A stretch of 64,000 nt of DNA from Bacteroidota bacterium (GCA_023450085.1 JAEXHI010000023.1:62001-126000); one strand, 5' to 3'. Positions 36,241 to 45,267 are shown, counted from the stretch's first letter. Translations and numbers: made by a program. The notes: generated by a model not told the origin, from the letters alone.

Positions 36241-36945
36241 AATTTCTGCATAAATATGAGTTTAGTTTGTGTTCTGGGGAAATAAGAGGAAGACGCTTCA
36301 ACACCAAATGGGTGCTATCTAAAAAGTGGTCAAGCTGAATAAACTTGTGACTTTCGAAAGGTAAATTATTTAGGCAGAGATTGGTTTTAACATAACACAC
36401 GACAGCACATAATGATCCACAGAAATGGGATTGTTCATTTTTTTGGAGAGCAAAAGCGTGCATGTCAAGAGCTAATAGTTGTAACAAAGATATAGATGTT
36501 ATGATGAAAAGCAAATTTTAAATAACTTTTTTATACTAAAAACCAATTTGTATCGTTTACATCGCCATGATTTTAAAAATCAACCTTATCAATCGAGATT
36601 TTTACCTGTACAATCGGGATTTTCTTACTGATTTTCAATCCAAAAATCTAATCACAACTTATTACCTAGCTCCATATCATCGCCTATTAATGACAAAGCG
36701 GTCATAGCATGATCAGTTTGATTGATCGTTATGCTTTGTCCTAGATTTAAAAATCTGTACAACGGATTGCGGCGAGCAAAGAATGATTTGGTGATCACAA
36801 AATGAGATTTAGATGGTGTTTTAAGATAGACTTTTCAAACTTGTTGGAGGACCGTTTTTTGAATATTTGATGGGTTAAGATAACTGAAGTTTTATTGCCA
36901 GAGGAAAGAGTTATGGCACTTGCACTTTTTACACCAGTGCAAAGC

Positions 36946-37012
36946 AATTACGGATAGGCACAAGTCATCTTACCCTCAAATCCAAATCACAAGACTTGCG
37001 CCAAGTTGGGGA
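36946..37012 (-). repeat. Partial copy A of the 140-bp cassette-array repeat
   Basis: It matches the gene-proximal half of copies B and D (AGGCACAAG..., ending in ACTTGCGCCAAGTTGGGG on the plus strand). It lies just beyond the stop of the gene at 37031. Confidence 0.65.
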
Positions 37013-37030
37013 AAACTACACAAAAATGCT

Positions 37031-37573
37031 TTAGGGACAATTATTAAAAATATATGGTCTTTGATTTACCCTTTTTAGGACGAGGTCATCACCTGCAATT
37101 TTAACAAATCCACTATCAATAGAAAATAAAACATAATTATATTTATTGATAACTTTCGGCTCATCTACATTCACAATATAAAATAGGTATTGCTTTCGAC
37201 CGTCTTGAGTTATTATTTTTGCTGGAACCAGTTTAAAATGATAGTTATCAAAATAAATATTTTTTCTATAAAAATTCCGTTTATCAAAAAACAAGCTCCA
37301 TTTTTTGTTTTTTAACCTGAACCATACGCCATTTTCGACACGGTAGGTATTTGTTCCAAAAAGATGCTCTTCTGTAAATGCCCCATTAGCATAATGTATC
37401 CTGTATACGCAGAACTCGTTTGGCATACTCAAAAGAAAAGTAGTATCTGGCTTATCGTATTTTCTTCTTTGATCAACAAAATATGTTGTATCTCTCTTGT
37501 TTTGACATATTGCAGTCTGACTTATAAAAGTCAAGATAAAAGAAAAACTAAGGAATATATCTTTAAATTTCAT
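37031..37573 (-). CDS. Hypothetical secreted protein in orphan-gene array
   Basis: The 180-aa protein has a signal peptide (FKDIFLSFSFILTFISQTAICQ). I chose ATG 37573, as the longer frame opens with TTG. The rest is rich in Tyr, Phe and Lys, with repeated strand-like segments and a C-terminal KYNYVLFSIDSGFVKIAGDD. I do not recognise it. It is one of a run of small minus-strand genes separated by related intergenic repeats. Confidence 0.6.
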   Translation of the reverse strand: MKFKDIFLSFSFILTFISQTAICQNKRDTTYFVDQRRKYDKPDTTFLLSMPNEFCVYRIHYANGAFTEEHLFGTNTYRVENGVWFRLKNKKWSLFFDKRNFYRKNIYFDNYHFKLVPAKIITQDGRKQYLFYIVNVDEPKVINKYNYVLFSIDSGFVKIAGDDLVLKRVNQRPYIFNNCP

Positions 37574-37660
37574 ATTCAAATTTAGTTATGGGTTGTCATT
37601 TTTCTTCGTGGAATCTGGCTCTACATTCGATTTCTCTTGAGGGCTGCCATAATCCCTCCT

Positions 37661-37798
37661 TAGCGCAACTCTTAACACCAAAGGAAAGAACCGTAGCATG
37701 ACTTGGGCTTTATTTTCTCTCAGCTCAAACAAGGCAAATGCTAACAGGCAGCTCCTTACACGAAACCCCAAAACATAAGACTTGCGCCAAGTTGGGGA
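37661..37798 (-). repeat. Copy B of the 140-bp cassette-array repeat
   Basis: This full-length copy begins TAGCGCAACTCTTAACACC and ends CTTGCGCCAAGTTGGGG on the plus strand. Its ends are inverted versions of one another (TTRGCGCAAGTCTT-like). It lies directly downstream of the stop of the gene at 37809. Confidence 0.75.
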
Positions 37799-37808
37799 GA
37801 GATTCGTA

Positions 37809-38216
37809 TTAAAATTCAGAGCTACATATAAAATTGATTTCTTGATCTAGATCTAAATCATTTAAGCAACTTTCATATGAATTTAGATAATGTGTCTGTT
37901 GATCCCAAGACATCATGGTAAAATACAGAAATAATCGTTCCCAATATCGCGGATCCAATTCAATAACCGCTCCTTCTTTTGTAATTTTCCCCAAACATTT
38001 CGATTTAGTTTTTGCTACAAAATGTATATCAATATGATTGTCATTAAACTTGAAATCTGGTAGTGTTTTCAAGTTCAAAACATTCGCACTCATCGGGTCT
38101 GTTAAACTAAGAATTCCTTGGGCCAGAATCTTAAAGTCTGACTCATTACCTAGCAAACATAGACTAGGGCCATGAAACCCAAAAACTTCTTCATACGTCA
38201 AATCAACTACCATCAT
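37809..38216 (-). CDS. Hypothetical protein, immunity-protein-like
   Basis: This is a 135-aa acidic soluble protein without a signal. Features are an N-terminal VDLTYEEVFGFHGPSLCLLG and a C-terminal helical end with WDQQTHYLNSYESCLNDLDL. Small size, acidity and position in a repeat-separated array of orphan genes are typical of immunity proteins to contact-dependent or polymorphic toxins. No toxin gene is present here, so this is only a suggestion. Confidence 0.55.
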   Translation of the reverse strand: MMVVDLTYEEVFGFHGPSLCLLGNESDFKILAQGILSLTDPMSANVLNLKTLPDFKFNDNHIDIHFVAKTKSKCLGKITKEGAVIELDPRYWERLFLYFTMMSWDQQTHYLNSYESCLNDLDLDQEINFICSSEF

Positions 38217-38232
38217 ATTTTATACGCCTATT

Positions 38233-38312
38233 TAGCGCAAGTCTTAACGCCAAAAGAGCCGCGGCATGACTTGGGCTTTATTTTCTACCAACTCAAACAA
38301 AGCAAATGCGAA
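38233..38312 (-). repeat. Truncated copy C of the cassette-array repeat
   Basis: It matches the first 80 bases of copies B and D (TAGCGCAAGTCTTAACGCC through CTCAAACAAAGCAAATG). The other half is missing, and the next gene's stop follows within 9 bp. Confidence 0.7.
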
Positions 38313-38320
38313 TGCTTTCG

Positions 38321-38620
38321 CTAGAGCGGATATTCTTTTAAAAAAATATCAAATTCCTTAAAAAAAACATCAATCGAATTACAACTATCCGATGAATAAA
38401 ATCGAATAATACTAGCCCATGAATGTGATGTTTGTATTGAATATTTTTTTTGAATCCATTTTTGAAAACTCTCCATAATTTCAAAATCTGATACTAGGGT
38501 TGAATCTCGATGAACCCAACCGTCTAGGTATGATTTTAAACAATCAATATCATTCGGAACATACATTAAAGGACGTTGTTTCATCGATAAAATGAGATCT
38601 TTTATAGAGTTCTTTTCCAT
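38321..38620 (-). CDS. Small protein resembling immunity proteins of toxin arrays
   Basis: This 99-aa soluble protein starts IKDLILSMKQRPLMYVPNDI, followed by LKSYLDGWVH and FQKWIQKKYSIQTSHSWASI. The pattern RPxMY...L..YLDG...F..WI....S.SW..II resembles hypothetical proteins often found next to Rhs/CDI-type toxins. A role as orphan immunity protein is inference from that resemblance and the cassette-like context. Confidence 0.55.
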   Translation of the reverse strand: MEKNSIKDLILSMKQRPLMYVPNDIDCLKSYLDGWVHRDSTLVSDFEIMESFQKWIQKKYSIQTSHSWASIIRFYSSDSCNSIDVFFKEFDIFLKEYPL

Positions 38621-38710
38621 TAAAATTTTGTCATTTTTATATTTTGTGGTGAATGCAGGTCATCAAGCCATTGTTTATAACGTCCTTCGTATTTAAGTTG
38701 TCAAATACTT

Positions 38711-38847
38711 TAGCGCAAGTCTTGCCGCCAAAGGAAAGAACCATGGCCTGACTTGGGCTTTTGTTATAAAAACTCCAAACAAAATCTGTTAACAGGCACA
38801 AGCTCCTTACGCTAACCCTAAACACAAGGCTTGCGCCAAGTTGGGGC
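38711..38847 (-). repeat. Copy D of the 140-bp cassette-array repeat
   Basis: This full-length copy begins TAGCGCAAGTCTTGCCGCC and ends GCTTGCGCCAAGTTGGGG. It abuts the stop codon of the gene at 38848 with no spacer. Confidence 0.75.
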
Positions 38848-39402
38848 TTAAAAACATTCTTTTATTAACTTTTTTAAATCTTTATCCTTTGAAAGAACTT
38901 TATCTCGAGCAATAAAACGTTTTGTTTCGACAGCAGAAAAAACCTGAACTTCCTGATCACCAAATTCCTTGCCAGTCTGCATATATATCACTTCATTTAA
39001 AATAGCATCTAATACTGGTGTCCACCGATAAATACGAACAAAATCCATATCACTCCTCCCGTTTTTTTTATAAAAACACTGTATTTTTAACATGACAACC
39101 GCCATAGCCTTTTTATACCTGTAATCCCGTCTATAGTTCTTCAATTTACACATTAGTAGTTTATTACTCTGCTTGGTTTTGAAATACTGATTGAGGCTAA
39201 CACTAGTATCTAGTTCTAATTCCTTTGCAAAATTTTCAATGAGCATAAGGCAATCCATTTCAGGAGAAAAGGAGTTATTACTTGTCTTTAATCCTTCTTC
39301 TACACAAGTCTTATTATTTATTTTTTCCCCGTCATGAAATGATACTAACATCCCAATTAACAGTACAATAATTATAAAAGACATTCCAATTTTAAAAAAC
39401 AT
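38848..39402 (-). CDS. Hypothetical membrane-anchored protein in orphan-gene array
   Basis: The 184-aa protein has an N-terminal hydrophobic segment (IGMSFIIIVLLIGMLVSF) and a Lys-rich helical body with two central cysteines. I do not recognise it. Its stop codon touches repeat copy D, as if the gene and repeat were one cassette unit. A further weak TAGCGTAAG-like remnant lies upstream near 39449. Confidence 0.5.
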   Translation of the reverse strand: MFFKIGMSFIIIVLLIGMLVSFHDGEKINNKTCVEEGLKTSNNSFSPEMDCLMLIENFAKELELDTSVSLNQYFKTKQSNKLLMCKLKNYRRDYRYKKAMAVVMLKIQCFYKKNGRSDMDFVRIYRWTPVLDAILNEVIYMQTGKEFGDQEVQVFSAVETKRFIARDKVLSKDKDLKKLIKECF

Positions 39403-39638
39403 ATCTTCTTAGTTTGATAGTAGGTAAAAGGTATTCTTTTCTCAATTTAGCGTAAGTTTGAATGCCCGAGAAAAAACTCATCGTCTTACCGATTTACCGC
39501 TTGCATCGCAAAGATGACTTACTCTCAACAAAAGTTTCAGCTACCTGATATGCTGCAAGTACTACAGCAAAATAAATATTTGACTAATAACATACAAAAA
39601 TATCGGTAATACGATTCTGATGATATCAACTTAATGAT

Positions 39639-40247
39639 TTAGTTCTTCCAATAATAGCTCCACCTTATTCTATAACCATTCAGTCCAAAGATCATCCATA
39701 ATTCAGAGTAATGCTTGTCGTTTTCCCAAACAGTCTTCCTTGCTGGATGTTCTCGTTCCCCTATTTTCATATAGACCATTGGTTCTTTATCCTGATACAT
39801 AGGTTTACCCAGTTGGGTTATTAGTTGCGCCTTGATTTTGTCATATTCATAGCTATATACATTAAGCTTTCTATCCTCTTCTTTCCATATTACCTGTTTT
39901 TTGGAGAAATCGCCATACTTATCCTTTTCCCAATCATAGTTTATATACCTAAGAACAGAATCTACCTCACTATAGAAATATTCAGCATACATTGGCAAGA
40001 AGCCCGTTTGCTTTCGCTCAATGATTATTGGCTGTGCGATTTTATATTTATTAATCAATGGATAAACACTTTCAGAAAGCGATACATCCATGGAAAGACG
40101 TTTGTATTTCCTATTCAGAGATTTTTCAAATTCTAAAGCTTTATCGAACCTTGTCTGTTTGGTCCAGAATTTTATTTTTTCGCCGTAGATTTTAAACCCC
40201 AAGAAGACGAAAGATAGTATCAAAAGAAGGAAGAAGGCTTTTCTCAT
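39639..40247 (-). CDS. Hypothetical signal-anchored protein
   Basis: The 202-aa protein begins with a membrane anchor (AFFLLLILSFVFLGFKIYG) and continues as a basic, Tyr/Trp-rich soluble domain ending YSELWMIFGLNGYRIRWSYYWKN. I do not recognise the family. It is on the minus strand like its neighbours in this array. No repeat copy abuts it. Confidence 0.55.
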   Translation of the reverse strand: MRKAFFLLLILSFVFLGFKIYGEKIKFWTKQTRFDKALEFEKSLNRKYKRLSMDVSLSESVYPLINKYKIAQPIIIERKQTGFLPMYAEYFYSEVDSVLRYINYDWEKDKYGDFSKKQVIWKEEDRKLNVYSYEYDKIKAQLITQLGKPMYQDKEPMVYMKIGEREHPARKTVWENDKHYSELWMIFGLNGYRIRWSYYWKN

Positions 40248-40387
40248 ATGTGTTTTAGCTAAATATCATATATACTGTACTCCTTTATATTCAATAAGAA
40301 CAGCATATTAACACATCCATCCTTACTTACATCGAGATAAATTTTATCAAATCTTATCTTGACCATTGCCTTTATTTGTTTCAGCTT

Positions 40388-40627
40388 CTATTTATTCCTT
40401 TTAACAAAAGAATAAACCAAAAAAACTTCCAATGAAAACGATAAAAGAATAAACATCCAATATATTATATTTTCCATGTTTTTATTCTGATCAAATTCAG
40501 GACTATAAGCTGGGTCATATTTTATCATATCCCATGTATCAAACCAAATATTATAGAGATATAAAACAATATAGAAAGCTATAATGGGCCATAAGATTAT
40601 CAACAACAATACAATCTTGCTTTTCAT
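40388..40627 (-). CDS. Small membrane protein with two helices
   Basis: This is a 79-aa protein from ATG 40627 (MKSKIVLLLIILWPIIAFYIV); the frame opens earlier only with TTG. Two transmembrane helices are seen near 4-24 and 52-72, with an acidic loop between. It follows the gene at 40650 closely and is probably co-transcribed. Function is unknown. Confidence 0.5.
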   Translation of the reverse strand: MKSKIVLLLIILWPIIAFYIVLYLYNIWFDTWDMIKYDPAYSPEFDQNKNMENIIYWMFILLSFSLEVFLVYSFVKRNK

Positions 40628-40649
40628 TCTCACTTTCAACAACCTCTAT

Positions 40650-40979
40650 TTAGGGAAAACAAACAAAATCTTCAAAAAGGGCATCAAGGAATTCTCTTTC
40701 ATTAGGAAAATCATTATAGACGCTACTTTTGCGCTTTTCAAAATTGTTTGCTAAATATCTTCTACCCATAGAAGTAATATCGTACACATTTATCGCATCT
40801 GTATCATCCTTGGTGATCAATTCCGCCTTTATCATCTCCTCCTTTACCGCTAAATCATTCAATATTCCAAATTTCCAATGAAGCACCCTAGTTAAGGAAT
40901 AACTATTTTTAAAGTTATCGTTCTTGGTCAAAAGCACTAAAATTATAAATATGTCTAACCTAAAATTTTCCATTATCAT
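40650..40979 (-). CDS. Hypothetical small protein, winged-helix-like
   Basis: The 109-aa soluble protein has a helical arrangement followed by AINVYDITSMGRRYLANNFEK, which resembles the wing and final helix of winged-helix regulators. Recognition is weak. It pairs with the small membrane protein at 40388. It ends the chromosomal array just left of the integrated element. Confidence 0.5.
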   Translation of the reverse strand: MIMENFRLDIFIILVLLTKNDNFKNSYSLTRVLHWKFGILNDLAVKEEMIKAELITKDDTDAINVYDITSMGRRYLANNFEKRKSSVYNDFPNEREFLDALFEDFVCFP

Positions 40980-41165
40980 TAGAATATCTAATAAGACTTC
41001 GGTTCAAGCAGATACCTGTAGCCGATTTCATATTTTATGCACTCAATATAGCTATTTTTAGAAGCAGGAAGCAAACTGTAAAATTAAGGGGGTAGAATTA
41101 CAAGGCGTTAGTAAGTTAAGATCAGTAGAAAGTAGATCAACGTTTTTCAAACTATCCATAAAAGC

Positions 41166-41198
41166 AAAAAGCTCCAACATTTCTGTTGAAGCTTTTTT
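41166..41198 (-). terminator. Displaced original terminator of tRNA-Asp
   Basis: AAAAAGCTcCAACA pairs with TGTTGaAGCTTTTTT. It sits directly after the left att repeat, where the 3' flank of the tRNA would lie if the element were removed. The T-run is on the minus strand, in the tRNA direction. Confidence 0.7.
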
Positions 41199-41215
41199 GC
41201 GGTCCGGACGGGACT
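41193..41215 (-). repeat. attL: duplicated 3' end of tRNA-Asp
   Basis: 23 bases are identical to 55619-55641, covering the acceptor end and part of the T-arm of tRNA-Asp. After that the two diverge (ACTTAAACC versus ACTCGAACC). The tyrosine integrase gene starts 175 bp to the right. This is the classic signature of tRNA-targeted integration. Confidence 0.9.
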
Positions 41216-41340
41216 TAAACCTGATATAGGATAGAAAAACAAAAACCCATGTTTAAACAAAAAATACTGCCATTTTACTCCTAAAACAAACATTTAAGAA
41301 AAGTATAGAAAAATTCATATTTATTAAGAGAAAAGAAAAA

Positions 41341-41366
41341 GTGGGTGCAAAAGTGGGTGCAAAAAA
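41341..41366 (+). repeat. Paired GGGTGCAA repeats near attL (possible integrase arm sites)
   Basis: GTGGGTGCAAAAGTGGGTGC holds two copies of GGGTGCAAAA. A similar pair (CTGGGTGCAATAATGGGTGC) lies near attR at 55561-55581. This fits arm-type binding sites of a tyrosine integrase, but that is inference. Confidence 0.5.
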
Positions 41367-41389
41367 TTATCTTCGTAAAAATTCAAGCT

Positions 41390-42712
41390 ATGGCAGCACG
41401 TCCTAAATTTTCTACTAGACCGAAACCTACGAAAGATGGGAAGTATCAGATTATCCTTCGGCTATCTATTAATAGTAAACGTCAAGATTATTATTGTGGA
41501 ATTAGTATAAGGAAAAGCGATTTCAATTCTGAATATTGGAAAAGAAATAAAAAACCCATTAAAAGCGCTGCTTTCAATGCAGCCAATTTTAACAACCGCC
41601 TTCAAAACATCGAAGCAGATGCTTTAAAATTATTATCTGAAACTAAAGGAGAAAACTTAAACTGGGAGTATATTAAAAATCAACTTGATTTAATATATAA
41701 ACCTCAGCAATTAGAACAAGAAACTGAGGAAGAAAATTTTTCTTTTATTAACTATTTTGAGAATGCTATAAATGATAGTAAAAGCGGTAAAAGAGTAATT
41801 AGTAGTGGCAGAACACAATATATCGGCAAACAATACGAAAAGGGTTCTATTATTAGCATTGAGGGAGCATTGGCTGCTATAAAGCGATTTATGGAACACA
41901 ATGAGATAAAAGATTTAACTTTCGAAGAAATAAATCTTGATTTTTACAAATCGTTTAGGGCGTTCTGTTTTGAAGTTGAGGGAAAAGAGAGGTCTACATT
42001 TGGGAAATATATTAAACATATAAAAACTTTGATGCAGGAGGCAGATAAGGGAGAACTTATCAAAGACTTCAAAAAGACTACTAATGAAACAGACAGCGTA
42101 TATTTAAATGTAGAGCAAATCAAATTAATTGATGATTTGAATCTTGATGATAAAAACAAATACTACACAAACGAAGAAGGTAAACACATAAACTATTCTA
42201 CATTAGAAAAAGTAAGAGATTTGTTTTTAGTAGGATGTTATTCAGGACTAAGGTTTAGTGATTTTTCGAACCTAAAAACATCTAGTATTGAAGATGGTTT
42301 CTTACGCATGAAGCAAGTAAAAACAGGAGATAGGGTAACAATCCCTATTAGTAAAGACTTAAAATCTATTTTGGAGAAGTACGAAAACAAACTACCAACG
42401 ATTACAAACCAAAAATTTAACGAATATATTAAACATGTTGCAGAACTTGCTGGTTTGACAGAAACAATTACCATCTCTAATAGTAAAGGGAATAAAATCA
42501 ACACAAATGAAATACAATTATACAGCCTGATTTCGAGCCATTGTTGTAGAAGAAGCTACGCCACAAACATGTTTAAAGCGGGAGTTTCCCCCATGTTAAT
42601 AATGGCTGCAACAGGACACAAGACCGAAAGTAGTTTTTTGAAATATATTCGTGCAACCAACGAGGATAAAGCTAAATTGTTAGCAGAACAAATGAAAAAA
42701 TTAGGATTATAA
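41390..42712 (+). CDS. Tyrosine-type site-specific integrase
   Basis: The 440-aa integrase starts at ATG 41390 (MAARPKFSTRPKPT); the frame extends upstream only through GTG codons in the GGGTGCAA repeats. The N-terminal arm-binding domain has LRLSINSKRQDYYCGISIRK, a SAM-like domain follows, and the catalytic domain starts near 290. Catalytic residues are visible: Arg in YSGLRFSDFSNL, His-x-x-Arg in SSHCCRRSYA, the later His in AATGHKT and Tyr in FLKYIRAT. It is adjacent to attL, as expected for the recombinase of this element. Confidence 0.94.
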   Translation: MAARPKFSTRPKPTKDGKYQIILRLSINSKRQDYYCGISIRKSDFNSEYWKRNKKPIKSAAFNAANFNNRLQNIEADALKLLSETKGENLNWEYIKNQLDLIYKPQQLEQETEEENFSFINYFENAINDSKSGKRVISSGRTQYIGKQYEKGSIISIEGALAAIKRFMEHNEIKDLTFEEINLDFYKSFRAFCFEVEGKERSTFGKYIKHIKTLMQEADKGELIKDFKKTTNETDSVYLNVEQIKLIDDLNLDDKNKYYTNEEGKHINYSTLEKVRDLFLVGCYSGLRFSDFSNLKTSSIEDGFLRMKQVKTGDRVTIPISKDLKSILEKYENKLPTITNQKFNEYIKHVAELAGLTETITISNSKGNKINTNEIQLYSLISSHCCRRSYATNMFKAGVSPMLIMAATGHKTESSFLKYIRATNEDKAKLLAEQMKKLGL

Positions 42713-42721
42713 ATTTTAGTC

Positions 42722-43546
42722 ATGGATTATAAAAAGATAATAACCCGTTATAATGATTCAGGTATGCGTGATTATTTCCACGATTTTCTATGCAAAACAT
42801 ATAATGAATTAAAAACAAATCACTTTTCACCTGAAGAATTTATCAACGGCTGCATGTTTGTGGTCAACGACTTGGAAAGGGAATTTAATAGAGAACTTGA
42901 GATAAAAGCCCGTGAATTTAAAGCACGTTATGAACAGGCTAAAAAAGGTATCGGAATATATAAATCAAAACCTATACCTTTTCCAGATGAAGAAGAAGAA
43001 GTAGACATGTTGCATTATCTGAAAGCACAATCGGAATCGCCTGAAAAATTTATTTATGCTAGAATTTCTGATTGGGAAACCTCTCGTTTATACGATTTTA
43101 AAATTACAGAGATAAAAGAAATTAAGAATGCAGTTGAAAAATGTTATAAAACCATAAGCAATGATAGTTTCAATAACACACCACACATAATTGAACAATC
43201 CAATAAAACTGTAAAGAAGAAGTATAAATCAGGTTATTATGTATTGGCATACATCTACGATATGACTGTAACTAATCAAAAGATACTCCTAGGGGAAAAA
43301 GCAGAAATGGAAAGGATTGGGAATGCCATTTTTAGGAAATATGATGCAAAGAATGCTAAAGGCAAATATTACAGTGATAATACCTTCTATCAAAGCATTA
43401 ATGACCTTTATAAAAACAATATTTTCATGGATGAGAAATACCTTACTGACAACTTCAAAGATTGGCCAGAAGAGCTGTTAAAGCTTTGTAAGCATCCAAA
43501 AGAAGTAAAAGAATTTATAAACACAAAAATTTTTCAGGGGAAATAA
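42722..43546 (+). CDS. Element-associated hypothetical protein
   Basis: The 274-aa charged protein is mostly helical, with acidic patch FPDEEEEVDMLHYLK in the middle and GEKAEMERIGNAIFRKY then GKYYSDNTFYQSINDLYKN toward the end. Similar proteins recur next to integrases of Bacteroidota elements, but I know no function. It starts 9 bp after the integrase stop, so co-expression is likely. Confidence 0.7.
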   Translation: MDYKKIITRYNDSGMRDYFHDFLCKTYNELKTNHFSPEEFINGCMFVVNDLEREFNRELEIKAREFKARYEQAKKGIGIYKSKPIPFPDEEEEVDMLHYLKAQSESPEKFIYARISDWETSRLYDFKITEIKEIKNAVEKCYKTISNDSFNNTPHIIEQSNKTVKKKYKSGYYVLAYIYDMTVTNQKILLGEKAEMERIGNAIFRKYDAKNAKGKYYSDNTFYQSINDLYKNNIFMDEKYLTDNFKDWPEELLKLCKHPKEVKEFINTKIFQGK

Positions 43547-43616
43547 GAGTAAACTTTTATTTCCCCCTTCAAAATCCCCCCTTGAGATTTGCATCACAAT
43601 AAATTATTTAATAACG

Positions 43617-43922
43617 ATGCAAAATTTTATTTTCAGTCCACTGGACCATCAAGCTCTAATAGATGCAATATCTGAGCAAGTTACCACCAAAATTCTAAGT
43701 GTGGTATGTAAACAAAACGAATCATCTTTTAATAAAGAAGACCGTTTAACAAGAAAGCAAGCTGCTAGTTACCTTAATGTAACTCTTCCCACGCTTGACC
43801 GATACAAAAATGAGGGTAGAATACCCTTTTATCAAACAGGCAGAACAATCTATTTTAAAAAAAGTAAGATAGATGAAGCGTTAGCAGTGAATCTTAATAA
43901 GAAAGGGGGTAAACATGTATGA
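43617..43922 (+). CDS. Excisionase-like helix-turn-helix protein
   Basis: The 101-aa protein has a MerR/Xis-like HTH at residues 42-92: RLTRKQAASYLNVTLPTLDR, then EGRIPFYQTGRTIYFKKSKI. Such HTH_17 proteins act as recombination directionality factors or regulators of elements. Its end overlaps the next gene by 8 bp, linking it to the Rep-like protein. Confidence 0.82.
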   Translation: MQNFIFSPLDHQALIDAISEQVTTKILSVVCKQNESSFNKEDRLTRKQAASYLNVTLPTLDRYKNEGRIPFYQTGRTIYFKKSKIDEALAVNLNKKGGKHV

Positions 43923-44826
43923 TTACATCAAAGGACTAATCATATCCCAAGCCTTGGCTAACAAACTTTTAAACAATAAACTATTAGAATTTCACGAAAC
44001 AAAAAACCTTCGAACGATGAAAGTCAGTGGTAAAAGAGTAGCAGAACTACACGGTTTAAAATTTAGAGTTTATGACAGCGGAGCAATAATTATTACAGGT
44101 AGTCTACATAAGTTTTATAATAGTCTTTATGGTGACATCCAAAGTAATTGTGACATATTTACATTAAGCAAACTACTTGCAGTGTTGGATTTCTTTCATG
44201 AAGATCTTGAAATAAATCCTAATGAAGTAATTATTCGAAATTTAGAATTTGGCTTTAATATTGTCACTGAAATTGCTGTAAAAGAGATAATTGCTAGAAT
44301 AATCACATATAAAGGAAAGCCCTTTTCACGCATGAAGAACTTGAATAGTTCAAGAATAGATGGCATTGAGTATTACGCTAGTGAGTTCGCTGTAAAAATT
44401 TATGACAAATTTTTACAGTACTATTTAGATGGTAATGTTTTGCGCTTTGAAAAAAAGATTCTTAAAATGCGAAATCAATTTAATCAAGAAATAACCCTTA
44501 TGGATTTGGCTAAACACGAGGTTTGGGAAAGTTGCCTAGTTTCATTGCATAAGTGTATTGATGAATTAATTATTATTGAGCCCCTCAACATTTCGTTAAC
44601 TATAGCTGAACAAGAAAAATATGATTTTTGTTCAAATCCATTAAATTGGGCTACCATGAGTAAAGAAGCGAGAAGATCCAATAAAAAAAGCACTAATACA
44701 ATTATCGAAAAGTACGGTGAGTATCAAATAAAAAAAATGCTCAAACAGTTAATTGACGAGACTTTCATATATGCCTATCACGGGGGAGACAACATACTAG
44801 AAAACACTTTTTCACCATTAATGTAA
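43915..44826 (+). CDS. Putative replication-initiator-like protein
   Basis: The 303-aa protein has blocks reminiscent of phage/plasmid Rep proteins of the gene II/X type: ITGSLHKFYN near residue 62, NLEFGFNI near 110, and SEFAVKIYDKFLQYY then LRFEKKI near 160-185. The YDK-containing segment is the most convincing. It may allow rolling-circle-type replication or mobilisation of the excised element. Family assignment is moderate, as I recognise the pattern but cannot confirm catalytic tyrosine placement. Confidence 0.6.
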   Translation: MYDYIKGLIISQALANKLLNNKLLEFHETKNLRTMKVSGKRVAELHGLKFRVYDSGAIIITGSLHKFYNSLYGDIQSNCDIFTLSKLLAVLDFFHEDLEINPNEVIIRNLEFGFNIVTEIAVKEIIARIITYKGKPFSRMKNLNSSRIDGIEYYASEFAVKIYDKFLQYYLDGNVLRFEKKILKMRNQFNQEITLMDLAKHEVWESCLVSLHKCIDELIIIEPLNISLTIAEQEKYDFCSNPLNWATMSKEARRSNKKSTNTIIEKYGEYQIKKMLKQLIDETFIYAYHGGDNILENTFSPLM

Positions 44827-45000
44827 AAGGTGGAAAAGTGGAGTAGTAACAATATAAATCAATACTGCTTAAACATTAAATTATCCAATTTGGATTAGTG
44901 ATACGTTTATAATCTACGGATGTAGATACATAAACTTAAACAATATTAACTTCTAAAATAAATCACAATGATTATATACTTAGAAATTAATCTACCTTAT

Positions 45001-45038
45001 CTATCCTATAAATAAAACTATTAATGTTTATAGGATAG
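45001..45038. repeat. Perfect 12-bp inverted repeat
   Basis: CTATCCTATAAA and TTTATAGGATAG flank a 14-base loop just after the stop of the XRE gene. There is no T-run on the minus strand, so it may be an operator or structural element rather than a terminator. The 44827-45000 stretch before it is A+T-rich with nothing else seen. Confidence 0.6.
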
Positions 45039-45042
45039 AATA

Positions 45043-45267
45043 CTACTTTATAAGCTCAGATATATTGACTTCCAATATGTTGGCAATATTTATTATTGTT
45101 GTAAGTTTAGGATTTACCCTGCCTGTTTCTATTCTGTAAACTTGAGATAATTCAATATCTGCTTTATTAGCGAGGTATTCCATCGACCATTTCTTAGATA
45201 ACCTTGCTTGGCGAACATTGTTTCCAAAGTTCTTTATCTGCTGTATCTCTAAATCCTTTAATGGCAT
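45043..45267 (-). CDS. Small XRE-family HTH regulator
   Basis: The 74-aa protein is essentially one Cro/C1-type HTH (SMEYLANKADIELSQVYRIE, then NPKLTTIINIANILEVNI). It is divergent from the superinfection-exclusion-like gene and is the only minus-strand gene in the left half of the element. It is likely a repressor of element functions or of the divergent gene. Confidence 0.85.
   Translation of the reverse strand: MPLKDLEIQQIKNFGNNVRQARLSKKWSMEYLANKADIELSQVYRIETGRVNPKLTTIINIANILEVNISELIK

Noticed and set aside
36203..36514. 103-codon minus-strand ORF
   Set aside because: It has a hydrophobic, cysteine-rich composition typical of A+T-rich non-coding DNA, no recognisable motif, and overlaps the better plus-strand fragment.
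37586..38825. Two ORFs of about 60 codons (37586-37771, 38637-38825)
   Set aside because: They fall within copies of the 140-bp intergenic repeat, and their proteins do not stay alignable in frame between copies.
36946..38847. Integron attC sites
   Set aside because: The repeats have inverted ends and follow stop codons, but the ends do not fit the RYYYAAC/GTTRRRY cores and no integron integrase is seen.
41199..41225. Second tRNA gene at the left att site
   Set aside because: Only the 3' acceptor and part of the T-arm match. No D-arm or anticodon arm follows, so it is the att duplicate.
41345..41389. Upstream GTG start for the integrase
   Set aside because: It runs through the GGGTGCAA repeat pair. 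ATG 41390 gives a normal integrase start.
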